From Micropterix aruncella (Eukaryota > Arthropoda > Insecta > Lepidoptera > Micropterigidae): 64,000 nt of DNA. Within the stretch, counting starts at the first letter, position 1. The number at the start of each line of letters is the position of its first letter. The position numbers were made by a program, and so were the translations under genes. Shown here in pieces: positions 1 to 11,537 of this stretch. Below the pieces are notes generated by a model. It was not told the origin of the DNA. It ran no database searches and was given only the letters and a program-made list of their open reading frames with translations. The stretch lies in the NCBI GenBank assembly GCA_944548615.1, contig OX155976.1, positions 383,954 to 447,953 of the forward strand, read 5' to 3'.

Positions 1-258
<258 letters not shown>

Positions 259-502
259 TTTTTTTAAAGAATTCGTTTAAAGGACGACACTTTGATGAAA
301 AAATAAAATTAATAAAAGCCACTTACATAGCTGGAAGGTTTTCCCGGACTGGACTGGGAAATGCTTATTGTTTAATAAATGCTTATTAAACAATAAGCAT
401 TTCCCAGTCCAGTCCGGGAAAACCTTCCAGCTATGTAAGTGGCTTTTATTAATTTTATTTTTTCATCAAAGTGTCGTCCTTTAAACGAATTCTTTAAAAA
501 AA
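259..502. repeat. Perfect 244-bp palindrome inside the TA array
   Basis: Positions 259-378 are the exact reverse complement of 383-502, with only four bases (379-382) between the arms. I compared the arms base by base and found no mismatch. Both sides are TA microsatellite, except for about 20 unrelated bases at 503-522. It could be a very young foldback element inserted at a TA target, or an artefact of joining a read to its own reverse complement. No coding potential. Confidence 0.95.
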
Positions 503-518
503 GATTTTACAAAAAACC

Positions 519-1236
<718 letters not shown>

Positions 1237-1248
1237 CTGGAAGGATAG

Positions 1249-2514
1249 GGGGCTAATGGGCCCTTGTTGGGTTGGCCACGAAGACCATTCTGTTCAGGGT
1301 TGGTCACACTTACGGGTCAACATCCATCCGGCGGCCTCCACGCATGAAGTGCGAGCCTGGGTAGGACTCTGGACTTAGGGCTAGTTTCCCCTAGGAATTA
1401 ATCTTCTGTCGCTCCTGGACGGTCTGCGTACCGTGCGGCGTAAGCCAATCGATTGTGCACTCTGACTAACAGTCCGGGGGAGTCTGGAAGCAGTAACTGT
1501 TTCCTATAGAGCGGGGGTGGTCGCGGACCTTACGGCGACTGCTCTTGAAACGACCATCGGCTACCCGATCCTGGGTGAACAGCCAGGCAAAGGATGCCGT
1601 GGTCCGCGATAGATTCGGTATACACCGTTTCACCGCTTCGTAAGGGAGAGGATCGCGCAAGCGACCTCGAACTCGTAACCAATCGAGAGACTGGAGTAAT
1701 CTGGTCGCAATTAGAAGTAAGGGTGTGAGTGTAAGACCGCTGGGTAACACTCCTGGCTATCTCGCGGTTAAGGCGTTGGCCTCTTTCGGGCTTGTGGCGG
1801 AGCTTAACGGTGGAAGTCTTCTGCGCTCACTTTAGGGAGATAGAACTGTGAGGGACCACCCCTCACAAGACTCCAATGTTGTTCGGTGTGAGGTGGTGGT
1901 ATCAACTTACGAGTTATCTCCGTATCGAAAGGCGGTTTTGATGTGACGTAGAAAGGAATTTATTGATCGAAGGTTTGAATATTGCCAGTTATAACGCTTG
2001 CCGAATAGTTTACGTTGACGCGAGTGTATAGACGCGCGACTGCGGTTACGAGGATATACGGATGAGGATTGTATGTGTGCTCATAGTATCTTGTACTGGG
2101 CACGGCTCGAGTCTGTGGGATTACAGACTGATGCTTCGAGACTCGGGGAGAATGAGGAAAGGAAACCAAGAAGCCGGATTCGTTGACCTAACTCGTGAGA
2201 GAGAGTGCCGAATGCCGTCGCAACCTTGGGGGAAGGTGATCACTCGGGAATGATAATTTGTTTGCTTTTGCGCCAGTTTATATAGGCCGATCAATGATGC
2301 ATTCCAAAAATATTCCGAGTAAAAGTATTGTTTCATCGTGCTGATTCATAGCTGCACGAGTCAAAATAATAGTTGAATTGTGTCTGTGGCTTTCACTGGA
2401 AATCGACGCATTTGTTGATCGCATGTAATGGACTTAAGGTCCGTTACAGAACGACCAATCGTTAAAACTTCCTGAGTTGACGGGTTCGCCCGTTGTAGTT
2501 GACAACTCTAGTTG
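1249..2514 (+). mobile_element. Family S repeat, copy 1, split by a solo LTR
   Basis: Starts in the conserved 'ctaatgggccc' end and finishes in 'gacaactctagttg', like the other S copies. The repeat body is 1249-1846 plus 2449-2514; the 602 bp between are a solo LTR. Removing the LTR and one GAAC duplication restores the S sequence. Flanks carry an imperfect duplication ('ctggaaggatag' at 1237-1248, 'ctggcaggaaag' at 2515-2526). No intact coding frame, no terminal inverted repeats, no poly-A. Strand is arbitrary. Confidence 0.85.
1847..2448 (-). mobile_element. Solo LTR, Ty3/Gypsy (CsRn1/Kabuki-like)
   Basis: On the minus strand it starts TGTAACGG and ends CCCTCACA (TG...CA). A 4-bp target duplication GAAC flanks it at 1843-1846 and 2449-2452. 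It has a TATA-like box and an AATAAA signal like the other copies. Family is inferred from copies at 6593 and 54288, where the same LTR is followed by a tRNA-Trp-type primer site. It lies inside S copy 1, so it is the younger insertion. Confidence 0.88.
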
Positions 2515-2526
2515 CTGGCAGGAAAG

Positions 2527-3352
2527 GAGATGGTGTTCATCCAGCAGCGTTTCACAGTCGCATAATGGATTCTCTGTGTAGCCTCAGCGGATGAGATTGG
2601 CTCGGCGTCTTGCCATATCCAACATCAGTCCGTTGAGACTACGCCAGGTGGGCTAGCGCCGGGTCTCATCTACCCTATACTATCTCTTTCTTTACCTCCT
2701 CGCAAAGTGAAGTCCTCCATTGAGTGGAATGACTTTAGTAACTTGATGCGATTGTTGTGTGTGTGGACACCCCCGTGTAGTGGGTGTCCTTGATCGTCTA
2801 TCAGTTTTAGGAGTTCAGAATCATCCACGACACTACGACGAGGGAGCGATGCCAATCGGCTGTGCACTCTCACAAATTACTGAAAGAGTGTGGTAATAAA
2901 CTGTCTCCTAAGCAGCGGGGCTGGATGTTGACCCATCGTCAACCACTATTGAAACGACCAATTAACTACCTGATCCTGAATTCAGAGCCGGGAAAAAGAT
3001 GCCAATGATCCGCGATATATACAAACTGAATCACAGCTGAATATACGGCAGGTAGAGGCCGTGCAAGCGACTTCGGACCCGCAACCAGTCGGGAGGTTGG
3101 AGGTATCCTAATGGTTAATTTTTGAGAAATCCTACCACAACTGTTAGTCAGGGGATAAGGTCACCTACCCGGTGTCGCGCCGCAAGGCGTTGGCTTCTAA
3201 AGGGCATGTTGGCTTTGCTGGACTGTAGATTTGTACTCGTCCTAATGTCTTCTACGCTCACCTCACGGGAGAGAACGATCATTTTCGTTATTACTTGCTG
3301 GGGATGACGGGTTCGCCCGCTGTAGTCGACAACTCCAATTACCTTTGTAAGA
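2527..3352 (+). repeat. Diverged family S relative
   Basis: From about 2840 to 3352 the order of motifs follows family S: 'gccaatcggctgtgcact', a 'gcggggctgg' block, 'tgatccgcgat', then the ending 'gccctgtag'-type and 'gtcgacaactcc'. Many substitutions and indels separate it from the other copies, so it is older or a different subfamily. I cannot align 2527-2830 to anything. It abuts S copy 1 head to tail. Confidence 0.6.
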
Positions 3353-3480
3353 TAGAACCCCATACACTTATGCACTGAACCGATACTTGATTATAATTCG
3401 CTATCTGCTCTGGTAGACAAATATTTTAAATACAGTCCATTTGCTTTAGTGTCGATCACCCTCTTTTTAACACGCTTTTA

Positions 3481-4000
3481 TTAGGTCGACCTGTGTGTAA
3501 CTATGTAATGGAATCTAAGGTAACTAATTTAACCATCTTCCAAGGATCGTAGCGTCATGAAAACTGGCAGCTGTATATAGTTCTGATGACAATACAATAA
3601 TATGGTACTGTCGAACTGATCTGATGATGGAGTCGGAAGATATGAACTGGAACTTTTAATGGAACATCGTATCATAGCTGTGTTTGGACTTGTTAGAAAA
3701 GTCTTGGAATGAACTTTGACTACGATTAGGTTCCAAGGTCTGATAATGAAGCCAAAAAGATAGGCACTGGCATTCCATGATGGAATATCGTATCATAACC
3801 GTGTTTGGACTTGTTAGAAAGGTCTTGTAATAAACTTTGACCACTATTAACTTTCAAGGTCTGATGATGAAGCCGGAAGACAGGAACTGGCATTTCATGA
3901 TGGAATATCGTATCATAGTCGTGTTTGCACTTGTGAGAAAGGTCACGTAATGGACTTTTTTTGGTTTTTACGTGCATTTATAAAACCGTGTTTTTAGTGT
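3481..4000. repeat. Minisatellite-bearing repeat (about 120-bp units)
   Basis: At least three imperfect tandem units of roughly 120 bp, recognisable by 'tggaatatcgtatcata' at about 3781 and 3901 and a diverged unit at 3661. The leader 'cgcttttattaggtcgacct' at about 3473-3492 is shared with the copy at 46568-46590, so the whole block is an interspersed element. Frames on the minus strand simply follow the repeat. Bases 3353-3480 hold nothing I recognise. Confidence 0.8.
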
Positions 4001-4040
4001 TTTTTTTTAAAAACTAATAATTAATTTCCTTTATGCACGA

Positions 4041-4110
4041 ATGCCCAACAAAAAAGGAGTGTAATATGTTCAGCTTTCATCTTTGTATGTTTTCCGTTTA
4101 TTCATTCCAT
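4041..4110. repeat. Short interspersed repeat shared with 10649-10715
   Basis: The block beginning 'tgcccaacaaaaaaggagtg' is nearly identical at 4041 and 10649 and drifts apart after about 65 bp. Class unknown. Confidence 0.6.
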
Positions 4111-5300
4111 ATTATCTCCGTCTTAGGTTTGTTTGCTCGTCTTACCATTTGACGTACGCGCTTTGGAAATCACACTATTTGACATTTCATCGATGGTGTA
4201 ATATTCAAAATTTCTACAAACTTTCTTACCTATCGTCCATGCGGCATTCTCCATCACGCACTCGGCACGAAGACTTGAATCTTTCAAAAATGGCTGCACA
4301 AGCTCTTTCGCCGTGACAAACGCTCAACGCATATGTGCAAGTGGGTAAAGCCTCAACTGGATACGGATCCTTCTCTGGAATGAAGAAATATAACCGGTCA
4401 AGTGCGAGTTTAAGTCGCGCGCCATGGGTTTAGTTCCTGCTATGAAACCATACACATGCACAGAAAATGAGTTTTAGCAGTACATCGATATTGTTATTTT
4501 TTACACGAGAATCGCCTTTTATTTGATTATTAATTTCAGATATTACGCACGAGCCTGATGTAATGTAATTCGCCCTTTGATATTACATCTAGAGTGTACA
4601 AGTCCATAATAACTGACCAACATGAGTAAGCTAAGATTAAAAAAATGTTTTTTTGACGTGACAACGTCTTATAATTTGATAGGCCGGCTGCACGCACGAA
4701 AAAACATGACTCATGCGGCGTTACCTCGCTCTGAGGCGATCCATTTATTATATTTATTATTCAATATAAATGCAGCCATCTACCGGTTGCGACAAGAATT
4801 ATTTACTAACCTCAGTCTAAAATAGTACGAATGAAAATCACTAGATAGATTTAAATTCTTGACATAATTTTATATGTATTCTTGATATACGGAATGTTAT
4901 TACTGAACGGACAATTTTTTTGTGGGTACAACGAGGTGCAACAAGGTAAGCAACTTTTATAAAAAAAAAAAAAAAGTATGAAAAGCTATCATTACGATGC
5001 GCTATCTAGCGGTTGGTAAAATGTCGCTGATATTGTTTATTTACGACGTATTACCTACCGCTAGATGGCGCAGCGTGCTCAAACGCTTCTCAAACCGTTA
5101 TTTAACAGTTTGAGATTTCAAACTTTCAAATTAAAAATAAACAAAAAACTTTAAACAATAAACAATTATACAATTATACTGCTATACAATAATACATTTA
5201 CATGTTATAGTCAAATCGGTGAGTATAAAAGCATATATTTTTGGGTGTTTGTAATAAACAATATCGGAATCTTAGATGAAACTGCTTCAAATGCAACCAT
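4111..5300. other. Unassigned AT-rich sequence with a small inverted repeat
   Basis: No gene recognised. At about 4999-5074 an imperfect hairpin has arms of about 21 bp ('gcgctatctagcgg...' and '...ccgctagatggcgc'), a MITE-like motif that also occurs in pieces in the long LTRs near 25450 and 33250. A-run at 4962-4976. Confidence 0.5.
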
Positions 5301-5405
5301 TCCATCAGCATTTTCTTATGACTTTGTCACGTTCAACTGTCGTCAGTAAACCGACTTTACAGACAACCGTTTTTTTTAAATATAAAAAAACACAAAGATA
5401 GATAC

Positions 5406-5576
5406 CTTTCTTCAGTACGAAGACGCAGGGGTGGTCGAAGAGGAAGTCGCGAAAAGAGTTGCATTCTGGATCCACGTTTGGTTCACGACAGAGGCATGTC
5501 GGCTTGAAGAATGGGAACGCTTGCAGGGTCCTTAAGGCCGCCTGACACTTGGTTACGGTCACGGTTGAACAAGCCA
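5406..5576 (-). CDS. Gfrl: Internal exon of a GDNF-receptor/GAS1-like protein
   Basis: A 171-bp exon on the minus strand encodes about 57 residues with cysteines in the spacing C-x6-C-x16-C-x-C-x7-C-x11-C, including the stretch CQAALRTLQAFPFF and the cluster CLCREPNVDPEC. This matches the cysteine pattern of the GDNF-receptor/GAS1 domain, an extracellular disulfide-rich fold in GFR-alpha-type co-receptors; insects carry one such gene, Gfrl. The acceptor is a T-rich tract ending TTTCAG and the donor is AAAG|GTATCT. The exon enters in phase 1, so it needs upstream coding sequence, and I found no other exon of it. Surface location is known for the family; the symbol is inferred from similarity recalled, not searched. 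Confidence 0.72.
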
Positions 5577-5751
5577 CTGAAACAAACAAACAAAGAATTA
5601 TTACATTTTAGATCTTTTTCCAGGACTTTACCTTTTATTTCTTTCTCTTTGTCTTTTTTTTCTTTTTTATAAATTTCTTTTTCCTTTTCTTTTAATTTAA
5701 TTTATTTTTGGTTTTAGATACGCATTAAATGCATAATATTTCCTATATTGG

Positions 5752-6205
5752 AAGAAACTGCAATTAATGCACATTCACTCGCATCATACCCGCGGTAGCT
5801 CCCTTTTATGCGTACCCCGAATACGACTGGCAAAAGTACAGAATAGCTACTTGTACCTTAGCATTAAATTCTATAATCTACTCCCTACAAAATTTAAACA
5901 GCTGGAGGACATAAAATTAAAAAAAAAACATCAAGGAGATACTGATAGGCCACCCTTTCTATAATCTGGCCGAATTTGAGGGCCATGATTTTTCAAATAT
6001 TGTGCCCATTTAAATTACTTAAAAAAGTAGAGCCTTATTGTCTGATTATTTTATATGGTCTTATATCTGTACTTTTAGTTTAAAATGCAAAACGTAGATT
6101 TAATTTGATTATTTAACATTTTACTGACAATTTGAATATTACGATAAATAATTTTACTACATATCTTTTCGAATTACTAACTACTTCAAATATTAGGCTT
6201 CGACA
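5752..6205 (+). pseudogene. LINE B 3' fragment (RT C-terminus and 3' UTR)
   Basis: About 65 codons resemble the end of CR1/Jockey-group ORF2 proteins: the HHTRG motif, then RIRLAKVQNSYLYLSIKFYNLLP and a lysine-rich close. The downstream UTR matches copies at 58520-59331 (plus) and 35986-36537 (minus). The 5' part is missing. The last bases ('ggcttcgacacgac') look like an internal deletion of the tail. Confidence 0.75.
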
Positions 6206-6209
6206 CGAC

Positions 6210-6330
6210 ACGAAAATTTGTATATGCATTCAATTACGACAGCCCGTTCTAAGTTTCACCAAGACAGGACCGCGGCACCCAGGATTGGCTTCCAAAGAGA
6301 GAACTCCTCAACGGTGTTGACCGAAAAATA
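6210..6330 (-). repeat. Single unit of the 'actcctcaacggt' minisatellite
   Basis: One unit of the repeat seen in tandem at 47160-47520 and, reversed, at 20200-20640: 'gcattcaattacgacagc', 'aagtttcacc', 'ggattggcttcc', then the 'ctcctcaacggt' motif. Nothing recognised from 6331 to 6592 except A-rich runs. Confidence 0.65.
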
Positions 6331-6592
6331 AAAAAAAACAGTGGCAAAAAGATATTTTTTCAATTCGTCGCCATTTTGCGGAAATAAGAATATCTTTCTT
6401 TCTAATGTCCGGGCCATAGCGACGTCTTTACAGACCAAGATTTTTTTAATTTTTCTTTGTTTCATAACACTACAAGGGTTGAAGACATGTCAACAAGGAC
6501 GCACCTTTTTGTTTTAGCCCCCATTTCAATACCCTTTAACTCTTTGAATATTTGATTTTTTTGTTAGTGTTTCATCGTATTCTTGAAACGTC

Positions 6593-7171
6593 TGTAACGG
6601 CCTTAGGTCCACTACATACGATCAACAAATGCATCGATTTCCAGTGAAATCCACTGACACAATTCAGCCATTATTTTGACCCGTGCAGCTATGAATCAGC
6701 ACGATGAAACAATACTTTTACTCAGAATATTTCAAAGTGCATCATTGCACGGCCTATATAAACCGGACAAAAAGCAACCAAATTATCAGTCCCCGATTGG
6801 TCACCTTCCCCCAAGGTTGCGACGGCATATCCGGTACCCCTCTACAAGGTCGCTCAACGGATCCGGCTCCTTGGTTTCCTTTCCTCATTCTCCCTGAGTC
6901 TCGAAACATCAGTCTGTAATCCCACAGACTCGAGCCGTGCCCAGTACAAGATACTAGGAGCACACATACAATCCTCATCCACTTTCCTACATAAAGTAAT
7001 CCGGGCACTCGTTAATTCGGCAAGCGTTATAACTGGTAATATTCAATCGATTCAATCAATAAATATCTTCTGCTTCAACAAAACCGCCTTTAAATACGGA
7101 GATAACTCGTAAGTTGACACCACCACCTCACATCGAATAATTTGGAGTCTTGTGAGGGGTGGTCCCTCACA
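6593..7171 (+). mobile_element. LTR, Ty3/Gypsy (CsRn1/Kabuki-like)
   Basis: Starts TGTAACGG and ends CCCTCACA. A TATA box (ctatataaa, 6754-6762) and an AATAAA signal (7058-7063) lie in the usual order. It aligns along its length with the LTRs at 1847, 42734 and 54288. A diverged primer site follows directly, so it is a 5' LTR whose internal region is gone or unrecognisable. Confidence 0.87.
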
Positions 7172-7188
7172 GTGTTGACCCCGACTTA
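7172..7188 (+). promoter_or_regulatory. Degenerate tRNA-Trp-type primer binding site
   Basis: 'tgttgaccccgac' sits one base after the LTR, like the better preserved site at 55894-55911. tRNA-Trp priming is known for the CsRn1 clade (Kabuki and relatives). Beyond it, to about 7350, I see no gag similarity. Confidence 0.65.
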
Positions 7189-7353
7189 GAACATCTCATT
7201 ACGCGCCTTCAAGCCACAAAATTAATATCGCCAGTCGCGATAATCTCCAGTAAAACTGCCTTTACTGTCCGAGAGATTCCACCCAGGCACTCGCAGCCTG
7301 GTCGGAGAGGTATACGCGCATCAAAATCAAGTATCACCCAATGAAAATTTTGT

Positions 7354-8001
7354 AAAAAATACGTGTGGCACTCGGGTACTGCCGCGGTAAAGCTATTGCA
7401 TAGCATTTTTAACAACTTATGCAATTAAAATTATTAAGCTATTGCATAGCTTTTATCGCGGGCCTAGGCCAGCGCGGCGACCGAATGAAGAAATTTCTTA
7501 ACGAATAATAATGATTTTAAACTGATAATTACGTCTAAACGAGTACTGCTTACGATTCTAAAAAAATATATGTTAAACAAGAACATTTTCCTAATATTCT
7601 TAGCTTTGAATATTTTACATTTTGTTTATATTACATAGTGTAATTAATTTGTGAAATTAGGTCTAACCGAACACAAAAACGACCACCATTTTAAAGATAA
7701 TTTAAAATGGTGCTGGTTTCATAATAATACGCCAGATAGTATTTGCGTAGTAGTCGTTTTTGTGTTCGGTTAGACCTAATTTCACAAATTAATTACACTA
7801 TGTAATATAAACAAAATCTAAAATATTCAAAGCTAAGAATATTAGGAAAATGTTCTTATTTAACATATATTTTTTTCGAATCGTAAGCAGTACTCGTTTA
7901 GACGTAATTATCAGTTTAAAATCATTAATTTTCGTTAAGAAATTTCTTCATTCGGTCGCCGCGCTGGCCTAGGCCCGCGATAAATGCTATGCAATAGCTT
8001 A
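7354..8001. mobile_element. Foldback element with 249-bp arms
   Basis: 7435-7683 and 7753-8001 are near-perfect inverted copies; every checked pair sums to 15436. The 69-bp spacer holds a second hairpin around 'accattttaaag' (7684-7710). The leader from 7354 ('acgtgtggcactcggg') is shared with the copy at 57794-58384, so the element probably includes it. No transposase frame: a non-autonomous DNA element. Confidence 0.88.
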
Positions 8002-8632
8002 AAAATGGATTGTAAAAAGGTTTTAATTTGTTCTATCCTTTTCGGAAAAACGCCTGAAATTTAGGTCTCTAGGCCAGAATACTCCCATTAAGAAATAGAT
8101 ATAGAAATAAATAAAATACTGTCTGATCTGCAAGGATCAGCTTTTCCAAAATTCTTGCATTTTTTTGTCTCTGGCTCCTGGCCTATTACAAGGTCCAGCT
8201 ATAAGATATCTCGAACGCCATTATAAAAAATGGATGATCTATATGTTATTCCACGTTAGTAGCTCTCGCGTCGCATTAGGCGTAACACCTGATTTCTGAC
8301 GCCCGCGACGTCGACGTCGACGGCGTCATACATTTTTCATACACTTTCCTCCCGCGGCGTCGACGATGCTCAAGCACAATAGACCCCCGGTAGGAGACAG
8401 GGGGGGGGGGGGGCAGGAGAGGGGGAAGGGGCTACGAGGGGACCATTGTCAAAGAAAGACATCCATCCCTTGAACTCACCTATAAACCAACCTAGCCATA
8501 CGATAAACGAATGTAATACACATTGTGACACTTGGGGTTACTAGCCGGGCTTTGATATTATACATCTTTTACACGACTTTCCAAAAAAGCAATAAACTAT
8601 TAATTGTTATGTTATATTATATAATATAATAA
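8002..8632. other. Unassigned sequence with a poly-G run
   Basis: No gene recognised. A run of 14 G at 8401-8414 is followed by G-rich sequence to about 8440, and a CG-rich palindromic patch around 'gacgtcgacgtcgac' lies near 8308-8322. Class unknown. Confidence 0.5.
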
Positions 8633-8644
8633 TTATTCTAAAAA

Positions 8645-9240
8645 TGGGGGAGTTAATGGGCCCTTGCTGAGTTGGCCACGAAGACCCATTCTGTTCAGGG
8701 TTGGTCACACTCACGGGTCAACACCTATCCGACGGCCTCCAAGTAGGACTCTGACCCTATGGTTAGTTTACCCAGGGAATCAACCTTCTGGCGCTCCTGG
8801 ATGGTCTGCGCACCGTGCGGCGTAAGCCAATCGACTGTGCACTCTGACTAACAGTCGGGGGAGTCTGGAAGCAGTACTGTTTCCTATAGAGCGGGGGTGG
8901 TTGCGGATCTTACGGCGACTGTCCGCGATAGATTCGGTTTACACCGTTTCGCCGCTTCGTAAGGGAGAGGACCGCGAACCGCGACCTCGAACTCGTAACC
9001 AATCGAGAAACTGAAGTATTCTGGACACAATCGGAAGTAAGGGCGTGAGTGCAAGCCCGCCGGGTAACACTCCTGGCTATCTCGCGGTTAAGGCGTTGGC
9101 CTCTTACGCGTTTGTGGCGGAGCTAGACGGTGGACTGTTTTGTCCAAGTCTTCTGCGCTCACTCCAGGGAGATAGAACGACTAATCGTTAAAACTTCCTG
9201 AGATGACGGACTCGCCCGCTGTAGTCGACAACCCTAGTTG
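8645..9240 (+). mobile_element. Family S repeat, copy 2, with 12-bp target duplication
   Basis: Flanked by the exact 12-bp direct repeat 'ttattctaaaaa' at 8633-8644 and 9241-9252. The 596-bp body opens 'tgggggagttaatggg' and closes 'caaccctagttg'. Its ends are not inverted repeats, there is no A tail and no open frame of note. A direct repeat of this length fits retroposition better than cut-and-paste transposition. This copy defines the S termini most clearly. Confidence 0.9.
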
Positions 9241-9252
9241 TTATTCTAAAAA

Positions 9253-9817
9253 CGGCTTCTGTTTATCCATATAAAAAAACGGTAGTGTCAACCCAACGCT
9301 TTCCCGGCAAGTAGCCAAGGAAGGATTTCATCTAAATATTAATTTTATATACTCTATAAATACAATATCTGCTATGGAATTCACCGACCGGAGTCGGGCC
9401 CATCATAATACTATGTTTTACACTTCTGGGGGTTGAGCAGTGGATTCCGGACTAACGACCGGCTGTGATAGGTTTAGGACAGCTGTCTTACCGCATGTGA
9501 GCGTTCACCTTACCACCCATTCCCTCACCCTTCGAAGCCATAGAATTTGATATGCGAAAATCTCGGTTTTATATATTTTTTCTAGTAAAGAGTTAATTAT
9601 TCTTCTGTAATGACCAAGATCTTTAAAGAGGTAAAACAGATATTTGGCTGGCAGGCTACGAGAGCCCACTTCCACCGCGTGAAGGTGAATAGTGAAGCCG
9701 TTCCGGGTGACGGCATTGTGAGATCATGGTATATTTATTAATTTTGTACTCGTGGTCTTTTGGGATATTTGATTCCCATGAAACAGTTAATTCTACAATA
9801 CAATAAGGGCACAGTAA
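9253..9817. other. Unassigned; contains a short shared motif
   Basis: No gene. The motif 'ctttcccggcaagtagcc' near 9300 recurs reversed at 44620-44640 and loosely at 17610 and 18200, so part of this is an interspersed repeat of unknown class. Confidence 0.45.
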
Positions 9818-10433
9818 ATATATTAGCTAAAGCAGTATGGAAACTTCGTACAAACGACCGAAACGAACGCACTCACACAGACGCACGCTTCAACAATAAT
9901 CTAAGCGGTTGTCGCAGTACTTTCAAGGGGCAATTATATTATCGAACGCGTCTGTAGTAGCGGCTTACGGACGCGACTAAACAGTATGCACAGTCGTTTG
10001 GGACGCGGCTTGCGGATTTCTATTGGACGTCTGAAGCCTCAAGGTCACGTCCGCGACTGACGTCCGATAATGTGCACAGCTCAATAGAAGTTCACTACGC
10101 AAATAACCTTTCAGTCGCGTACATAAGCCGTGGCTTACGGACGCGTCCGATAATATGTTTGCCCCTTCAGTCGCGAGTGGCACCTCGAGACAAATGGTTG
10201 CATTTTTGGTTTCTCTTTTTTCACACGGACAGTCCGAGGTCCAAAAAAGATCGCGGACTGTCCGTGGCGCAAGCAACACAGAGAAACGCAAAACGCAACC
10301 TTTTGTCTCGAGGTGCCAGTCGCGACTGACAGTACTGCGACAACCGCTTAGATTATTGTTCAAGCGTGCGTATGTGTGAGTGCGTTTGTTTCGATCGTTT
10401 GTACGTAGTTTCCATACTGCTTTAGCTAATATA
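9818..10433. mobile_element. Two-level foldback element
   Basis: Outer inverted repeats of about 103 bp (9818-9920 and 10332-10433) differ at only a few bases. A second, independent hairpin lies at 10169-10327, with arms reading 'agtcgcgagtggcacctcga' and its complement and an inner 'cggacagtccg' / 'cggactgtccg' pair. Between them the motif 'cttacggacgcg' occurs twice or more. GC-rich compared with its surroundings. No transposase seen. Confidence 0.85.
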
Positions 10434-10546
10434 GGTTAAATCTGAACCGTGCATCCGAGACTTTCGGGGAATTTATACTGCTTACAGATAAAATAAGATA
10501 AAAACAAAAAGATAATAAAGATTAAAAAACGATGTTCAATAAGTTA

Positions 10547-10640
10547 AAAATACGAATTTACGGCGTGAAGTCTGTAACACTCGACGTTTCGTCGATGTTG
10601 CAATCGTCGTTGTCTAGGGTAGACTGAAATAGTGTATTTT
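10547..10640 (-). mobile_element. Penelope-like element terminus, fragment
   Basis: On the minus strand it reads 'ctagacaacgacgattgcaa', then 'gacgaaacgtcgag' and a diverged 'cacgccgtaaattcg', matching the termini at 52865-52944, 60737-60818 and 18905-19010. Bases of its hairpin differ in a compensating way. Confidence 0.7.
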
Positions 10641-10847
10641 TACAAGACTGCCCAACAAAAAAGGAGTGTAATATGTTCTGGGTTCCAATATCTATATTTT
10701 TCCTTTCTTTATTCCACCATAACGACTAAAAGCTTTAACCGATTTAGAAGTGTGTGGTATTGTTAGAATCACTATGTCATCACTATGTCATCCTGAGCGT
10801 CACAGGGTTCTTTAACTGTCCAAATATTAAGTAAGTAGTGTCTAAAT

Positions 10848-11529
10848 TAGAGGTACCCATACTTTATTGACCCATAGACCCCTTGCTGTTTTTCGTAGAC
10901 CCTCTACCTGAATTTTCCTTAACTTACAAACATTAAACGTTTTTTAACACCTGGATCAGAACTGATCCGCCTACATAGAGTTTTTGGTAATGTGGACAGT
11001 TGTAAAAAATGAAAAATATGTACAATTTTTATTTGTTCATTTCTAAGCGTCCACGACCTTGAAGTACATGGCATTTGGGAAAGCCGCACATAAGTGCACA
11101 TGTAGCACTATCTCGCTTGCTCATTCATGTGGCGCGTTAATCCTACTCGTCCGCACGGATTCCCATTGAAGAGCAAATTTTTCACATATCTCATTCGCAC
11201 CTTCCCTCGTTAGTCATGTACGCTGGCCTCTTCAATCGACTAGCGATGCAAATTGAGTTGAGTGTTGATTTTATTCCGTGATACTTGTGACGCGCGCGTT
11301 TGTTTATTGCTATTTTTATAATTTTAAATTACTATGCTGTATACAAAAACTGTTTAAGAAGTGATACGACATTAACGGATCGCCTGAATGCTTAACCTGC
11401 CTAGATGGAGTCCACTAACGTGGACCCCTATTTACATCTCGTGCATTTCGATTTTTTTCGCTGACATGGACCCCCTGTGAATCGAAATCGACACCTGGGG
11501 GTCCATATAGACCACTTTGGGAATCACCG
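10848..11529. mobile_element. Non-autonomous hAT element with 8-bp target duplication
   Basis: Exact 8-bp direct repeats 'gtctaaat' lie at 10840-10847 and 11530-11537. The ends, 'tagaggtacccatac...' and (reversed) 'cggtgattcccaaag...', fit the hAT-type 'CAGwGGTtCCCAAA' pattern, and 'gggggtcca'-type inverted blocks lie inside the right end. hAT transposases make 8-bp duplications. No transposase frame. Confidence 0.8.
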
Positions 11530-11537
11530 GTCTAAAT

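Noticed and set aside
1466..1750. 94-codon minus frame in family S copy 1, with a counterpart at 15369-15554
   Set aside because: The frame is not kept in all S copies, has no recognised motif and is interrupted by substitutions; likely chance in a repeat.
3481..4000. CRISPR-like array of regularly spaced repeats
   Set aside because: Units are about 120 bp, head-to-tail, with no unique spacers, in a eukaryotic genome; it is a minisatellite.
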